Shown: piece by piece, positions 53,560 through 63,093 of the stretch
Numbering within the stretch: position 1 is the first letter of the stretch
Layout: every line of letters begins with the position of its first letter
Source: Lentibacter algarum
GTDB lineage: Bacteria > Pseudomonadota > Alphaproteobacteria > Rhodobacterales > Rhodobacteraceae
Assembly (NCBI RefSeq): GCF_018860975.1
Contig: NZ_JAHKQI010000008.1
Coordinates: forward strand, 497,746 to 561,745
Length of the DNA: 64,000 nt
Direction of reading: 5' to 3'
Position numbers and translations under genes: made by a program
Notes under the pieces: model-generated
What the model saw: the letters and a program-made list of their open reading frames with translations, nothing else
Database searches by the model: none
Told to the model about the DNA's origin: nothing

Positions 53560-55208
53560 GCGACCCGCGCCGCAACGCAGCTATCTGGTATGCCGTTGAC
53601 GGCTACGACCCCGAAACCAAGGGCGTAAACGGACGGCGCGTTGCGGGTGCTTCGTTTCTCAAAGGCTTTGCGCGCCATGCTGATGTCGACGAGTTTGTTT
53701 GCCTGAGCGAAAGCCCACGAGGCGGAAAACGCTTTACTGAGACCATGCGGGGCTTCGGAGCGCATCAGCCTATAAGACGCGCGTCGTTTCACAATGCTCG
53801 CAAGATTTCTCCTGTTGGAACAGTCTATTATCCCGCCCCCAATTTTGCTTCGGAGCTTTGGCGACGGCAAAGCTTAGGGCCCGCTGCCTATGCGGTTTGC
53901 GGCATTACACATACGACGGCAACAAACGCGGTCATGCAGGGTATGGTCGATCTGCGAAATGCCCCGCAGATGGAATGGGACGCGGTGATCTGCACATCGA
54001 ACGCCGTCAAGGCGAGCCAGAATGTCCAACTTGACATGATTGATGCATTTCAACGTGAGCGCTTTGGAAAGGTGCCGCCGCGTCCGCAAATGCCGGTGAT
54101 CCCGCTAGGGCTGAACTGCGATGATTTCGCCCATGTTGCCAGCGCCCGTAAGGCGTTGCGCGGCAAGAAAGGTTGGGGGCGCAATGATATCGTCGTGGCG
54201 ACACTGTCGCGCCTAACGCCTTACGGAAAGTTTGACCCCTTCCCGCTGTTCATGGCGCTCGAGGCAGCACAGGCCGAGCTTGGAACGACGCGCAAGCTAC
54301 ACTTCGTCGCTTGCGGCATCTATGTAGATAAGCACTCGCAAAAGGTGTTCGTTGATGGCGCAAGGGCGCTGATGCCCTCGGTCAGCTTCACGCTGCTTGA
54401 TGGCAAGGACGAAAACGCACGCAGGGCAACTCTTTCCGGCGCTGACATTTTCACCTTTCCCATTGATAACATTCAAGAAACCTTCGGTCTCGCGCCGATC
54501 GAGGCGATGGCTGCCGGCCTTCCGGTTGTTACGACAGACTGGGACGGGATGCGCGATACCGTGACAGATGATGTCGGCATCCGCGTCCCAACGCGCGGGC
54601 TTGGCCCTCGGCACACCGGAGGCGACGGTTGGTCTTATCTGTCAAAGCGCACGAGTTATGCGCAATATGGCAACAATCTTTCTGCGATGACTGAAGTTGA
54701 CTTGGCCGCAATGACGCAAGCCTTTGTGACACTGGCCCGCGACGCCGAACTTCGAAAGCGCATGGGAGCCGCAGGGCTAAAGCGCGCGTTGGACATTTAT
54801 GACTGGTCAAAAATTATTCCTCAGTATCAAGATCTCTGGGCGGAGCTTTCAGCGATCAGGCAGCGTTTGGGCACCGTTGCTCAGGGCCTGAAAGCCAACC
54901 CCGCAGCGCCCGCACCGACAAAGCTGTTTGGCCCCTATCCGAGTGAAACGATGCCCAAGGGTATCGGACGTTGCATTGCACAAGCCTGCACAGTCAGCAT
55001 CGCTGAAATGTTTGAACTGCGCCAGTATACCGCCCTGAAGAACCCGTTTGAAAAACCGCAAACCTTGCAAAAGGTGTTTGATGCAGTCGAAGAAATGCCA
55101 GACGGAGCCGATGCCGAGCAGATTGCCAAGCAGCTCAGGTTTAACTTGCTGACAGTTGAGCGTTGCTACGCTTGGTTGCTCAAATACGGCTATCTTAAGC
55201 GCGCTTAA
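53556..55208 (+). CDS. Glycosyltransferase family 4 protein with C-terminal helical extension
   Basis: A 550-residue protein. Residues 1-200 form an N-terminal Rossmann-type half (AIWYAVDGYDP...); around 300-345 is a GT4 signature: DNIQETFGLAPIEAMAAGLPVVTT holds the paired glutamates of the EX7E motif. About 110 further residues (440-550) form an extension not usual for GT4, ending QLRFNLLTVERCYAWLLKYGYLK, which looks like a winged-helix or small helical domain. It is the last gene of the valine operon by ATGA overlap with mmsB, an unexpected place for a sugar transferase. Substrate unknown. Confidence 0.82.
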   Translation: MSDPRRNAAIWYAVDGYDPETKGVNGRRVAGASFLKGFARHADVDEFVCLSESPRGGKRFTETMRGFGAHQPIRRASFHNARKISPVGTVYYPAPNFASELWRRQSLGPAAYAVCGITHTTATNAVMQGMVDLRNAPQMEWDAVICTSNAVKASQNVQLDMIDAFQRERFGKVPPRPQMPVIPLGLNCDDFAHVASARKALRGKKGWGRNDIVVATLSRLTPYGKFDPFPLFMALEAAQAELGTTRKLHFVACGIYVDKHSQKVFVDGARALMPSVSFTLLDGKDENARRATLSGADIFTFPIDNIQETFGLAPIEAMAAGLPVVTTDWDGMRDTVTDDVGIRVPTRGLGPRHTGGDGWSYLSKRTSYAQYGNNLSAMTEVDLAAMTQAFVTLARDAELRKRMGAAGLKRALDIYDWSKIIPQYQDLWAELSAIRQRLGTVAQGLKANPAAPAPTKLFGPYPSETMPKGIGRCIAQACTVSIAEMFELRQYTALKNPFEKPQTLQKVFDAVEEMPDGADAEQIAKQLRFNLLTVERCYAWLLKYGYLKRA

Positions 55209-55214
55209 GATTCG

Positions 55215-58073
55215 CTATTCTGCCGCTGCGCGCTTCGGGTTGAGCATGTCTTTCAAGTAGTGGCCCGTATAGCTGCCCTCTACGTCCGCGACTTTCTCTG
55301 GTGTTCCTGCTGCCACGATCTTGCCACCGCCATCGCCGCCTTCAGGGCCAATGTCGATGATCCAATCGGCAGTTTTGACCACATCAAGATTGTGCTCGAT
55401 CACCACAACAGTGTTGCCGCCATCGACCAACTCGTGCAGCACTTCCAGCAGCTTGCGCACATCCTCAAAATGCAGGCCGGTTGTCGGCTCATCAAGGATG
55501 TATAGCGTGCGCCCCGTCGAGCGTTTTGCCAGCTCCTTTGACAATTTCACGCGCTGTGCTTCGCCGCCAGAAAGCGTCGTCGCTTGCTGCCCAACTTTGA
55601 TGTAGCCGAGGCCAACCCGCATGAGGGCATCCATCTTGTCGCGGATGCTTGGCACCGCCTTGAAAAAGGCTTGAGCTTCCTCAACTGTCATATCAAGAAC
55701 GTCGGCTATGCTCTTGCCTTTAAACTTTATTTCCAAAGTTTCGCGGTTGTAACGCGCCCCTTTGCATGTCTCGCATTCCACATAAACATCGGGCAGAAAG
55801 TGCATCTCGATCTTGATCACACCGTCCCCCTGACAGGCCTCGCAACGCCCGCCTTTGACGTTAAAGCTAAACCGCCCGGGCTTGTAGCCGCGGGTCTTGG
55901 CCTCTGGCAAACCAGCAAACCAGTCGCGGATCGGGGTGAAGGCCCCTGTGTATGTCGCAGGGTTAGAACGTGGCGTGCGGCCGATGGGGCGTTGATCGAT
56001 GTCGATGACCTTGTCGAGACTCTCAAGGCCTTTGATGGTTTCGCATGGCGCCGGTGTTTGCCGTGCTCCATTGAGGCGCATCGAGGCGGTTTTGAACAGG
56101 GTTTCAATCGTCAGTGTCGACTTGCCGCCGCCGGAAACGCCCGTCACGCAAACAAATTTGCCCAGCGGGAACTCGGCTGTAACGCTCTGTAAGTTGTTGC
56201 CGCTGGCTTTGACCACTTTGATTTTCTTGCCATTGCCCTTGCGGCGTTTGTCTGGCACCGCGATCTCACGTTTTCCAGAAAGATACTGCCCTGTCAGTGA
56301 TTTAGGGTCGGCCATAACCTGTGCTGGCGTGCCCTCGGAAACGACTTCACCGCCGTGAATGCCCGCGCCGGGGCCGATGTCAAAGACATAGTCCGCCTCC
56401 CGAATGGCCTCTTCGTCATGCTCGACTACGATCACAGTATTGCCGGCATCACGAAGGTTTTTGAGCGTGGTCAGTAAGCGGCCATTGTCGCGCTGGTGAA
56501 GCCCGATACTTGGTTCGTCGAGCACGTAAAGCACACCCTGCAAGCCTGAACCGATCTGCGAGGCAAGGCGAATACGTTGGCTCTCACCGCCGCTTAGCGT
56601 GCCCGAATTACGGCTCAACGACAGATACTCAAGCCCGACATTGTTCAAGAAACCAAGCCGCTCGCCGATCTCTTTCAAAATGGCCCGCGCGATCTCGTTT
56701 TTTTGCTTTGTAAGCTGCTCTGGCACCGCGGCAACCCAGTCAAGCGCCTCGCGGATCGACATTTGCACGACTTCGCCCGCATGCAGGCCCGCGACTTTGA
56801 CAGCCAAGGCCTCGTCGCGCAGGCGAAAGCCGTTGCAAGCGCCACAAGGGCGGTTGTTTTGGTAGCGCTCAAACTCCTCACGAATCCAGTTGCTGTCTGT
56901 CTCGCGGTAGCGGCGTTCCATATTGGGAATGACCCCTTCAAACACGCGACTAACTTGGTAAACCCGCCCGCCTTCATCATAGCGGAATTCGATTTCCTCA
57001 TCGCCCGAGCCATACAAAAACACCTGCTGAACATGCGCCGGCAAGTCTTTCCACTTGGTGTTCTTGTCAAACTCGTAGTGCTTGGCAATCGCCTCGATTG
57101 TCTGGAGGAAATACGGTGATTTCCCCTTACGCCAAGGGGCCAAGGCACCATCGTAAATTTTCAATGTCGCGTCAGGCACAACGAGACGTTCGTCAAAGAA
57201 AAGCTCCATGCCGAGGCCGTCACACTCCGGACAGGCCCCGAAAGGTGCATTGAACGAGAACAAGCGCGGTTCAATCTCGGGGATCGTGAAGCCGCTGACA
57301 GGACAGGCAAATTTCTCGGAAAAGGTGATGCGCTCGGGATCGCCTTCTTTGGGCGCGGTCTCAAGCACAGCAATACCATCGGCCAGATCAAGCGCAGTGC
57401 GCAGGCTGTCTGCAAGCCGGGTTTCCATTCCTTCGCGAATAACGATCCGGTCAACCACAACGTCGATGTCATGGCGAAACTTCTTGTCCAACTTCGGCGG
57501 TTCATCAAGCTCGTAGAACTCCCCGTCAACTTTGACGCGTTGGAAGCCTTGCTTTCGTAGTTCCAAAAACTCCTTGCGGTATTCACCCTTGCGGTCACGC
57601 ACGATAGGCGCCAACAAATAGCCGCGCGTGCCCTCTTCGAGTTGCATGGCGCGGTCAACCATGTCTTGCACTTGCTGCGCCTCAATCGGCAGGCCTGTGG
57701 CGGGGCTAAAGGGCGTGCCAGCGCGGGCAAATAGCAAGCGCAGATAGTCGTAAATCTCGGTTACGGTGCCGACAGTCGAGCGCGGGTTTTTGCTGGTGGT
57801 TTTCTGCTCGATCGAGATCGCTGGAGACAGCCCGCTGATGTGGTCAACGTCCGGTTTCTCCATCATATCAAGGAACTGGCGGGCATACGCGCTGAGGCTT
57901 TCGACATAACGACGCTGGCCTTCGGCATAGATCGTATCAAAGGCGAGCGACGACTTGCCCGAACCCGACAGGCCGGTGATCACCACCAGCTGATCGCGCG
58001 GAATATTCACGTCAATCGATTTCAGGTTATGCTCGCGCGCACCACGCACTTCGATCGCTTTTAGCTCGGCCAT
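55215..58073 (-). CDS. uvrA: UvrABC system protein A
   Basis: A 952-residue damage-recognition ATPase of nucleotide-excision repair. Two ABC modules: [10 protein letters not shown] (near residue 34) and [10 protein letters not shown] (near 645) Walker A loops, [12 protein letters not shown] and [12 protein letters not shown] signatures, and two zinc-binding inserts ([11 protein letters not shown]...CPECDG and [12 protein letters not shown]...CETCKG). CGGAGGCGG precedes the ATG. Length is typical (940-950). Convergent with the glycosyltransferase. Confidence 0.97.
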   Translation of the reverse strand: MAELKAIEVRGAREHNLKSIDVNIPRDQLVVITGLSGSGKSSLAFDTIYAEGQRRYVESLSAYARQFLDMMEKPDVDHISGLSPAISIEQKTTSKNPRSTVGTVTEIYDYLRLLFARAGTPFSPATGLPIEAQQVQDMVDRAMQLEEGTRGYLLAPIVRDRKGEYRKEFLELRKQGFQRVKVDGEFYELDEPPKLDKKFRHDIDVVVDRIVIREGMETRLADSLRTALDLADGIAVLETAPKEGDPERITFSEKFACPVSGFTIPEIEPRLFSFNAPFGACPECDGLGMELFFDERLVVPDATLKIYDGALAPWRKGKSPYFLQTIEAIAKHYEFDKNTKWKDLPAHVQQVFLYGSGDEEIEFRYDEGGRVYQVSRVFEGVIPNMERRYRETDSNWIREEFERYQNNRPCGACNGFRLRDEALAVKVAGLHAGEVVQMSIREALDWVAAVPEQLTKQKNEIARAILKEIGERLGFLNNVGLEYLSLSRNSGTLSGGESQRIRLASQIGSGLQGVLYVLDEPSIGLHQRDNGRLLTTLKNLRDAGNTVIVVEHDEEAIREADYVFDIGPGAGIHGGEVVSEGTPAQVMADPKSLTGQYLSGKREIAVPDKRRKGNGKKIKVVKASGNNLQSVTAEFPLGKFVCVTGVSGGGKSTLTIETLFKTASMRLNGARQTPAPCETIKGLESLDKVIDIDQRPIGRTPRSNPATYTGAFTPIRDWFAGLPEAKTRGYKPGRFSFNVKGGRCEACQGDGVIKIEMHFLPDVYVECETCKGARYNRETLEIKFKGKSIADVLDMTVEEAQAFFKAVPSIRDKMDALMRVGLGYIKVGQQATTLSGGEAQRVKLSKELAKRSTGRTLYILDEPTTGLHFEDVRKLLEVLHELVDGGNTVVVIEHNLDVVKTADWIIDIGPEGGDGGGKIVAAGTPEKVADVEGSYTGHYLKDMLNPKRAAAE

Positions 58074-58106
58074 ATCCGCCTCCGCAGTTTCCGAGGTTAG
58101 ATGTAG

Positions 58107-58307
58107 TTAACTTCTCGACAACTTCCAAGCTGAAAGTGAGAACATTTGGGGAACGCTCACGATTTTGGCTGGTCCAAAGCTCTCGTCGTCGGAGGTAAGC
58201 TCGGCCACGCCCGTCAGCCGGACAACGTATTTCGCGTTTTCGCTAGTGTCGGCGTCCTCATAGCTTAGCACGACATCTGTATAGCTGCCGTCCTGAGCGC
58301 TGATAAC
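58107..58307 (-). pseudogene. Possible gene remnant downstream of the MFS transporter
   Basis: After the MFS stop, a frame open for 66 codons with coding-like composition (VISAQDGSYTDVVLSYEDADTS..., then YVVRLTGVAELTSDD) is preceded by an in-frame TAA and has no start codon. It may be the decayed end of a gene, or chance. No homologue is recognised. Confidence 0.3.
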
Positions 58308-58326
58308 TTAATGTCCCGTCACAAGG

Positions 58327-59511
58327 TCAGTGACTGTGGCCATGAGCTGTGCTGCGCCCGCTTCTACGCCGTGCAGCCATGCCGACATGCACCAATGCGC
58401 CGAGGGCCAGCATGGTGCCAACCAACAGTGGCAACACTTGGTAGCCATAGCTTGCAAGCGCCAACGCCATGACAGGTGTGCCAAGCGTGTTACCTAAGTT
58501 GCCCATTTGCGCCATTGCGCCGTTGGCCTGCGCTTGCTCTGTGGCGGTGCCAGACAGTTGCGGCACGGCAGCAAAACTCGCGCCTTGAATGAGGCCAAGG
58601 CAGCCCGCCAACGCAAGGCAAGCCAGCGGCAGCCCAGGCGCGATCCACAGCCAGAGCATCGCGGCGGCGGCCGTGACAAAACCCAAGATGCACACCTGCA
58701 CCGCCGCGATATAGCGCATCAGCCAGACGCCCAATGTCATCGAACTGAGGATCGAGGCAAGTGGCATGCTCCCCATCACCCATGTTCTGTCCGCTTCAGC
58801 GATATATGGCGGGATGACCGTAAGCACAGCAACAAAGCAGAAGGTATAAAACAGCCAACCAAACGCTGGAGCGGGAATGCTCGCCGAGCGGTAGAGTGTC
58901 AGATGTTTGTCTAACAGTTGCCTGAGACTTGGCAGTTCTTCGGGTTCCGTGCGCGGTAGCGGGCGCACAACCACGGTCAGGATTGTGGCAAAAACCGCCA
59001 TGTAAGCAGCGTGTGCAGCAAACAACGCCGCGACGCCATGTCGGGCAACCAACGGCATTCCGAGGAAAGCCAGAAGCGCAAAGGCGACCCCGAAGAAGGT
59101 GCCCCAGAGCGTAAGCGTAAACCCGCGATGCCGCGGCGCGCTGACTTGAGCGATGAGTGTTGGCAACGCCACAACCAGCGCCAAATGCGAGATGCCCTCA
59201 AGCAAACGCAGGGCAAGAAAGGCGGAAAACGGCGGGATGAAGGTTTGCAGTGCAGAGATTGCCGCCCCACCCCAGAGCGCTGCCAGTAGCGCCCGTCTGT
59301 AGCCAATGCGAGACACCAGAACGCCTGCCACCACACCAAGGATAATGCCAACAAAGCCGACAAACGACACCGATAACCCAACCCAAGCACCAGCCAGCGG
59401 GTAGAGTTCGGGCAAGCGGTCAAACACCACGCTGACTTTGGCATATTGCGCAGCTGCGCCAAGGCCCGCCCCCCACAGAAGGAACACGAGCAAGAAGTTG
59501 GTATGTTTCAT
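58327..59511 (-). CDS. MFS transporter
   Basis: A 394-residue twelve-helix major facilitator with the MFS loop motif GVLVSRIGYRRALLAA between helices 2 and 3. The ATG at 59511 follows GAGGCCC; an ATG 7 codons upstream (59532) overlaps the lpd stop as TAATG and could be used instead. It ends in a His-rich tail (AHGHSH), which might bind metal. Transported compound unknown. Coupled to lpd upstream. Confidence 0.85.
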   Translation of the reverse strand: MKHTNFLLVFLLWGAGLGAAAQYAKVSVVFDRLPELYPLAGAWVGLSVSFVGFVGIILGVVAGVLVSRIGYRRALLAALWGGAAISALQTFIPPFSAFLALRLLEGISHLALVVALPTLIAQVSAPRHRGFTLTLWGTFFGVAFALLAFLGMPLVARHGVAALFAAHAAYMAVFATILTVVVRPLPRTEPEELPSLRQLLDKHLTLYRSASIPAPAFGWLFYTFCFVAVLTVIPPYIAEADRTWVMGSMPLASILSSMTLGVWLMRYIAAVQVCILGFVTAAAAMLWLWIAPGLPLACLALAGCLGLIQGASFAAVPQLSGTATEQAQANGAMAQMGNLGNTLGTPVMALALASYGYQVLPLLVGTMLALGALVHVGMAARRRSGRSTAHGHSH

Positions 59512-59531
59512 ATGGGCCTCGCAGAGAGACA

Positions 59532-60926
59532 TTACATGTGAATGACCTGCCCGTAAGCGTCAAGCACGCTTTCGTGCATCATTTCCGAGAGTGTCGGATG
59601 CGGGAAGACCGTTTGCATAAGGTCTTCTTCCGTTGTTTCAAGCTGGCGGCCAACCACATAGCCTTGAATCAGCTCGGTGACTTCTGCGCCGACCATATGC
59701 GCGCCCAAAAGCTCGCCGGTTTTGGCGTCAAACACAGTTTTTACCATGCCCTCTGGCTCGCCCAAGGCGATGGCTTTGCCGTTGCCTATAAAAGGAAAGC
59801 GCCCGACTTTGATCTCGTAACCAAGCTCTTTTGCTTTGGCCTCGGTGTAGCCCACGGACGCAACTTGCGGGTGGCAATATGTGCACCCTGCGATGCTCTC
59901 AGGGCGCACAGCATGCGGCTTTTTGCCAGCGATCAACTCAGCAACCATAACGCCCTCGTGGCTGGCCTTGTGGGCAAGCCAAGGGGCTCCGGCGATGTCG
60001 CCAATGGCAAACAGCCCGTCAACACCCGTGCGGCAGTATTCATCAACCGTCACGTGGGTTCGGTCAAGTTTCACGCCAAGCGCTTCAAGCCCGAGATTTT
60101 CAACATTGCCGACAATACCAACCGCAGAAATGACCGTGTCGAACTCCTGCTTCTCGACTTTGCCGTTCACTTCGATATGCGCAGTGACTTTACCTTTGGC
60201 GCGGTCGAGTTTCTTGACCATGGCTTTCTCCATGATCTTCATCCCCTGTTTGACAAACTGCTTCTTGGCAAAGCCGCTGATTTCAGCGTCTTCAACCGGC
60301 AAAACGCGGTCCATAACTTCGACCACAGTCGTGTCGGCGCCCAGCGTGTTGTAGAAACTGGCAAACTCGATGCCAATCGCGCCAGAGCCGATCACCAGCA
60401 GTTTCTTTGGCATATGCGGCGGGTTGAGGGCGTGTTTGTATGTCCAGACAAGCTTGCCATCGGCCTCAAGGCCCGGCAGTTCACGTGCCCGCGCACCTGT
60501 GGCCAGCACAATGTTCTTGGCGGTGAGCTCATCTGTGCCCTTCTCGCCCTTCACGCTTACCTTGCCCTTGGCTGGCAAGGTAGCTTCGCCCATGAACACT
60601 GCGATTTTGTTCTTTTTCATAAGATGGCTGATGCCGCCTGAAAGCTGGTTGGCAACACCGCGCGAGCGTTTGACAACCGCGTCGAGATCGTAGTCGATCT
60701 TGCTCGCGCTCAGGCCAAACTCTTTGGCGCGCTGCATAAGGTGGAAGACCTCCGAGGAGCGCAGCAGCGCCTTTGTCGGGATGCAACCCCAATTGAGGCA
60801 GATACCGCCCATGTGCTCGCGCTCAACAATAGCGACATTCAGACCAAGCTGTGCGCCCCGGATCGCGGCGACATATCCGCCTGGCCCTGCTCCCACTACA
60901 ATCAGATCAAAGGTTTTAGCTGTCAT
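59532..60926 (-). CDS. lpd: Dihydrolipoyl dehydrogenase
   Basis: A 464-residue FAD enzyme re-oxidising lipoamide in 2-oxoacid dehydrogenase complexes or the glycine cleavage system. GAGPGGYVAAIRG is the FAD motif, GGICLNWGCIPTKALL carries the redox disulfide, and HPTLSEMMHESVLDA near the C-terminus holds the active-site His-Glu. GGAG lies about 7 nt before the ATG at 60926; a longer frame upstream is not family-like. No E1/E2 genes are adjacent, so which complex it serves is not shown. Confidence 0.95.
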   Translation of the reverse strand: MTAKTFDLIVVGAGPGGYVAAIRGAQLGLNVAIVEREHMGGICLNWGCIPTKALLRSSEVFHLMQRAKEFGLSASKIDYDLDAVVKRSRGVANQLSGGISHLMKKNKIAVFMGEATLPAKGKVSVKGEKGTDELTAKNIVLATGARARELPGLEADGKLVWTYKHALNPPHMPKKLLVIGSGAIGIEFASFYNTLGADTTVVEVMDRVLPVEDAEISGFAKKQFVKQGMKIMEKAMVKKLDRAKGKVTAHIEVNGKVEKQEFDTVISAVGIVGNVENLGLEALGVKLDRTHVTVDEYCRTGVDGLFAIGDIAGAPWLAHKASHEGVMVAELIAGKKPHAVRPESIAGCTYCHPQVASVGYTEAKAKELGYEIKVGRFPFIGNGKAIALGEPEGMVKTVFDAKTGELLGAHMVGAEVTELIQGYVVGRQLETTEEDLMQTVFPHPTLSEMMHESVLDAYGQVIHM

Positions 60927-61068
60927 TTTTGTCTCCGCGTGCGCAAGAAGAATCGGCAAGCATCATCGGCCTCCGAAAAGTAGTTTGACGTTAAACTAAT
61001 TCTTGCAAAGCAGCAATGCAGAGTTCTCGCAAGGTCAACACAATGCTTAAGCCATTGAGATTGAACGC

Positions 61069-61656
61069 CTACCCCGCAGCCTGAAGCTGCTGAACGGTCT
61101 GTCCGTAGCCGCCTGCTGAAACATAGCTCTGCTCTGACGGCGTGTTTTTACGCTGCAGTGCTTCATTGCGATAGGGAAAGCGCCCAAACTGTCGGATCAC
61201 TTCGCGGTGCGCGCGTGCATGCAACAGGTTACCGGCCCCTGTTTGCGGTAAGCGCTCTTTCATCAGCCGGATGCAACGTTCCTGATCACACAGGTTCTCA
61301 GAGTGCATCAGCGGCATATAGAAGAATTGGCGCGCCGGTTCATGTACCTTCAAATCCCAGTCTTTGCTGATCGCTGTCTTTGCAGCACACAGTGCCATCC
61401 TGTCGGAGCGAAAGGCCTGCCCGTCATTGCGGAACATATTGCGCGGAAACTGATCTGTCAGAATGATATAGGCCAAGGCTCCGTTCGGATATGTCAGCCA
61501 CATGCCAAGCTCACTTTTCTGCGCTGCTTCCAAACTCGATGCAAAACGATTGCGAATTTCTTCATCAAGTCCGTCAGACGGGGTATACCACCCTTCTGGC
61601 CCTGTCTCGTCGAGCCAAAATTTCAGCACGTCTTCAGGCTGTATCGCTGCGCTCAT
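61069..61656 (-). CDS. DUF924-family protein
   Basis: A 195-residue soluble helical protein of DUF924 (TPR-like fold). DVLKFWLDETGPEGWYTPSDGLDEEI, then ILTDQFPRNMFR with the family's conserved QFPR, and FFYMPLMHSEN are typical. AGGAGG 6 nt upstream fixes the ATG at 61656. Function unknown. Confidence 0.9.
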   Translation of the reverse strand: MSAAIQPEDVLKFWLDETGPEGWYTPSDGLDEEIRNRFASSLEAAQKSELGMWLTYPNGALAYIILTDQFPRNMFRNDGQAFRSDRMALCAAKTAISKDWDLKVHEPARQFFYMPLMHSENLCDQERCIRLMKERLPQTGAGNLLHARAHREVIRQFGRFPYRNEALQRKNTPSEQSYVSAGGYGQTVQQLQAAG

Positions 61657-61757
61657 GGTTTGCCTCCTAAGCAATCTGAGTGCCCCTCAGGTGTCTCAAA
61701 ACCGTTACACAAAGCAGCCTGCAATAAAAGTAAAGTTTTGCAACAAATTTTATCTGT

Positions 61758-63011
61758 TTATGTCGTTTCCGTGCTTTCTGCGTCTTCTGCGCCTGTCTCA
61801 AGCGCATATTCTACTGACATTTGCGAAGAGGACATCCAGACCGGCGCATAATTGCTTGATTCCTCAACCGAACGTGCGGCGCGTTGTGTCATTCGGAAGC
61901 CAGCATAAGCGGCCATCGCCACCAAAAGCATTGCGAGGAACAGGAAGTAACCTGGCGCGCCAACAGCGCTCATCATCCAGCCAGCGATAATTGGCCCAGA
62001 GATCGCGCCCAAACCGTTGATGAACACCAAACCGCCAGACACCGCTGCCATATCTTCGAGCTCAATGAAGTCATTGGTGTAAGCCAACAGCAGGGAGTAA
62101 AGCGGGTTTGACGTGCCGCCGATCACAAACGCAGCCAAGAGCAATATGGTGAAGTTGCTGCCAGCGAACATACCTAGCACCGCACCGGTGGTGCCGAGGG
62201 CCGCGACAAGCATAATCAGCAGACGACGATCCATCCTGTCAGATATCCAACCCAGCGGATACTGCAATAGCGTCGCCCCAATGTAGAACGCTGATACAAA
62301 TAGCGAGATCTGCGATAGCGTCAGCTTTATCGACGCGCCGTAAACAGCGGACATACCAAACTGCGCCGAGAAAACACCGCCGAGCAGGAACATACCAACA
62401 CAGCCCAGAGGGGATATCTCCATGATCTCGCGCAGGGTTTTGGGCTTGGTGAACTCAAACGCTGGCGTCGGGCTGATCGACAGCAAGATTGGTGCAAAGC
62501 TGATTGAAACCAGCACCGAGATGATCACAAAGAGCACATACCCTGACGGGTCAGCCGCCAATAGCAGCGCCTGAGCCGCGACAATGCCAATCATCTGCAC
62601 CATCATATAGACAGAGAGTGTTTTGCCACGGTTCTCATTGTCAGAGGCGTTGTTGAGCCAGCTTTCTGCCGTCACATAAACGCCTGCAAAACAAAAGCCG
62701 ACGACGATGCGCAACACCATCCAGACAAGTGGATTTGCCCATGTTGCATAGAGCACCAAAACTGCCGAGATAAATGAAGCAAGTGCGGCGAAGACACGGA
62801 CATGGCCGACACGACGGATCATTTCCGGGGCCATACGTGAACCGCCCAGAAAGCCAACGAAATATGCTGACATCACCAGAGACATCTGAAAAGCCGAAAA
62901 GCCCTCGATATCGCCGCGCACCCCCAAGAGCGTGCCTTGCAGGCCGTTGCCGACCATTAGTAGGCCCATGCCCAACAATAGCGCCCATGATGAAGAGATA
63001 ACTTGCAGCAT
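61758..63011 (-). CDS. MFS transporter (YcaD-like)
   Basis: A 417-residue twelve-helix major facilitator. The start MLQVISSSWALLLGMGLLMVGNGLQGT and the GSRMAPEMIRRVGHVRVF loop resemble the YcaD/UMF-type MFS proteins of roseobacters; the second half has GWISDRMDRRLLIM. It ends with an acidic tail. Substrate unknown. AGGAGACC precedes the ATG. Confidence 0.88.
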   Translation of the reverse strand: MLQVISSSWALLLGMGLLMVGNGLQGTLLGVRGDIEGFSAFQMSLVMSAYFVGFLGGSRMAPEMIRRVGHVRVFAALASFISAVLVLYATWANPLVWMVLRIVVGFCFAGVYVTAESWLNNASDNENRGKTLSVYMMVQMIGIVAAQALLLAADPSGYVLFVIISVLVSISFAPILLSISPTPAFEFTKPKTLREIMEISPLGCVGMFLLGGVFSAQFGMSAVYGASIKLTLSQISLFVSAFYIGATLLQYPLGWISDRMDRRLLIMLVAALGTTGAVLGMFAGSNFTILLLAAFVIGGTSNPLYSLLLAYTNDFIELEDMAAVSGGLVFINGLGAISGPIIAGWMMSAVGAPGYFLFLAMLLVAMAAYAGFRMTQRAARSVEESSNYAPVWMSSSQMSVEYALETGAEDAESTETT

Positions 63012-63093
63012 ATTGGTCTCCTAAACCTATATCAGCCCAATGGCTGGCCTGAACACGACTGTCGAGACTAAATACGACACTCGGATGTCTGTT

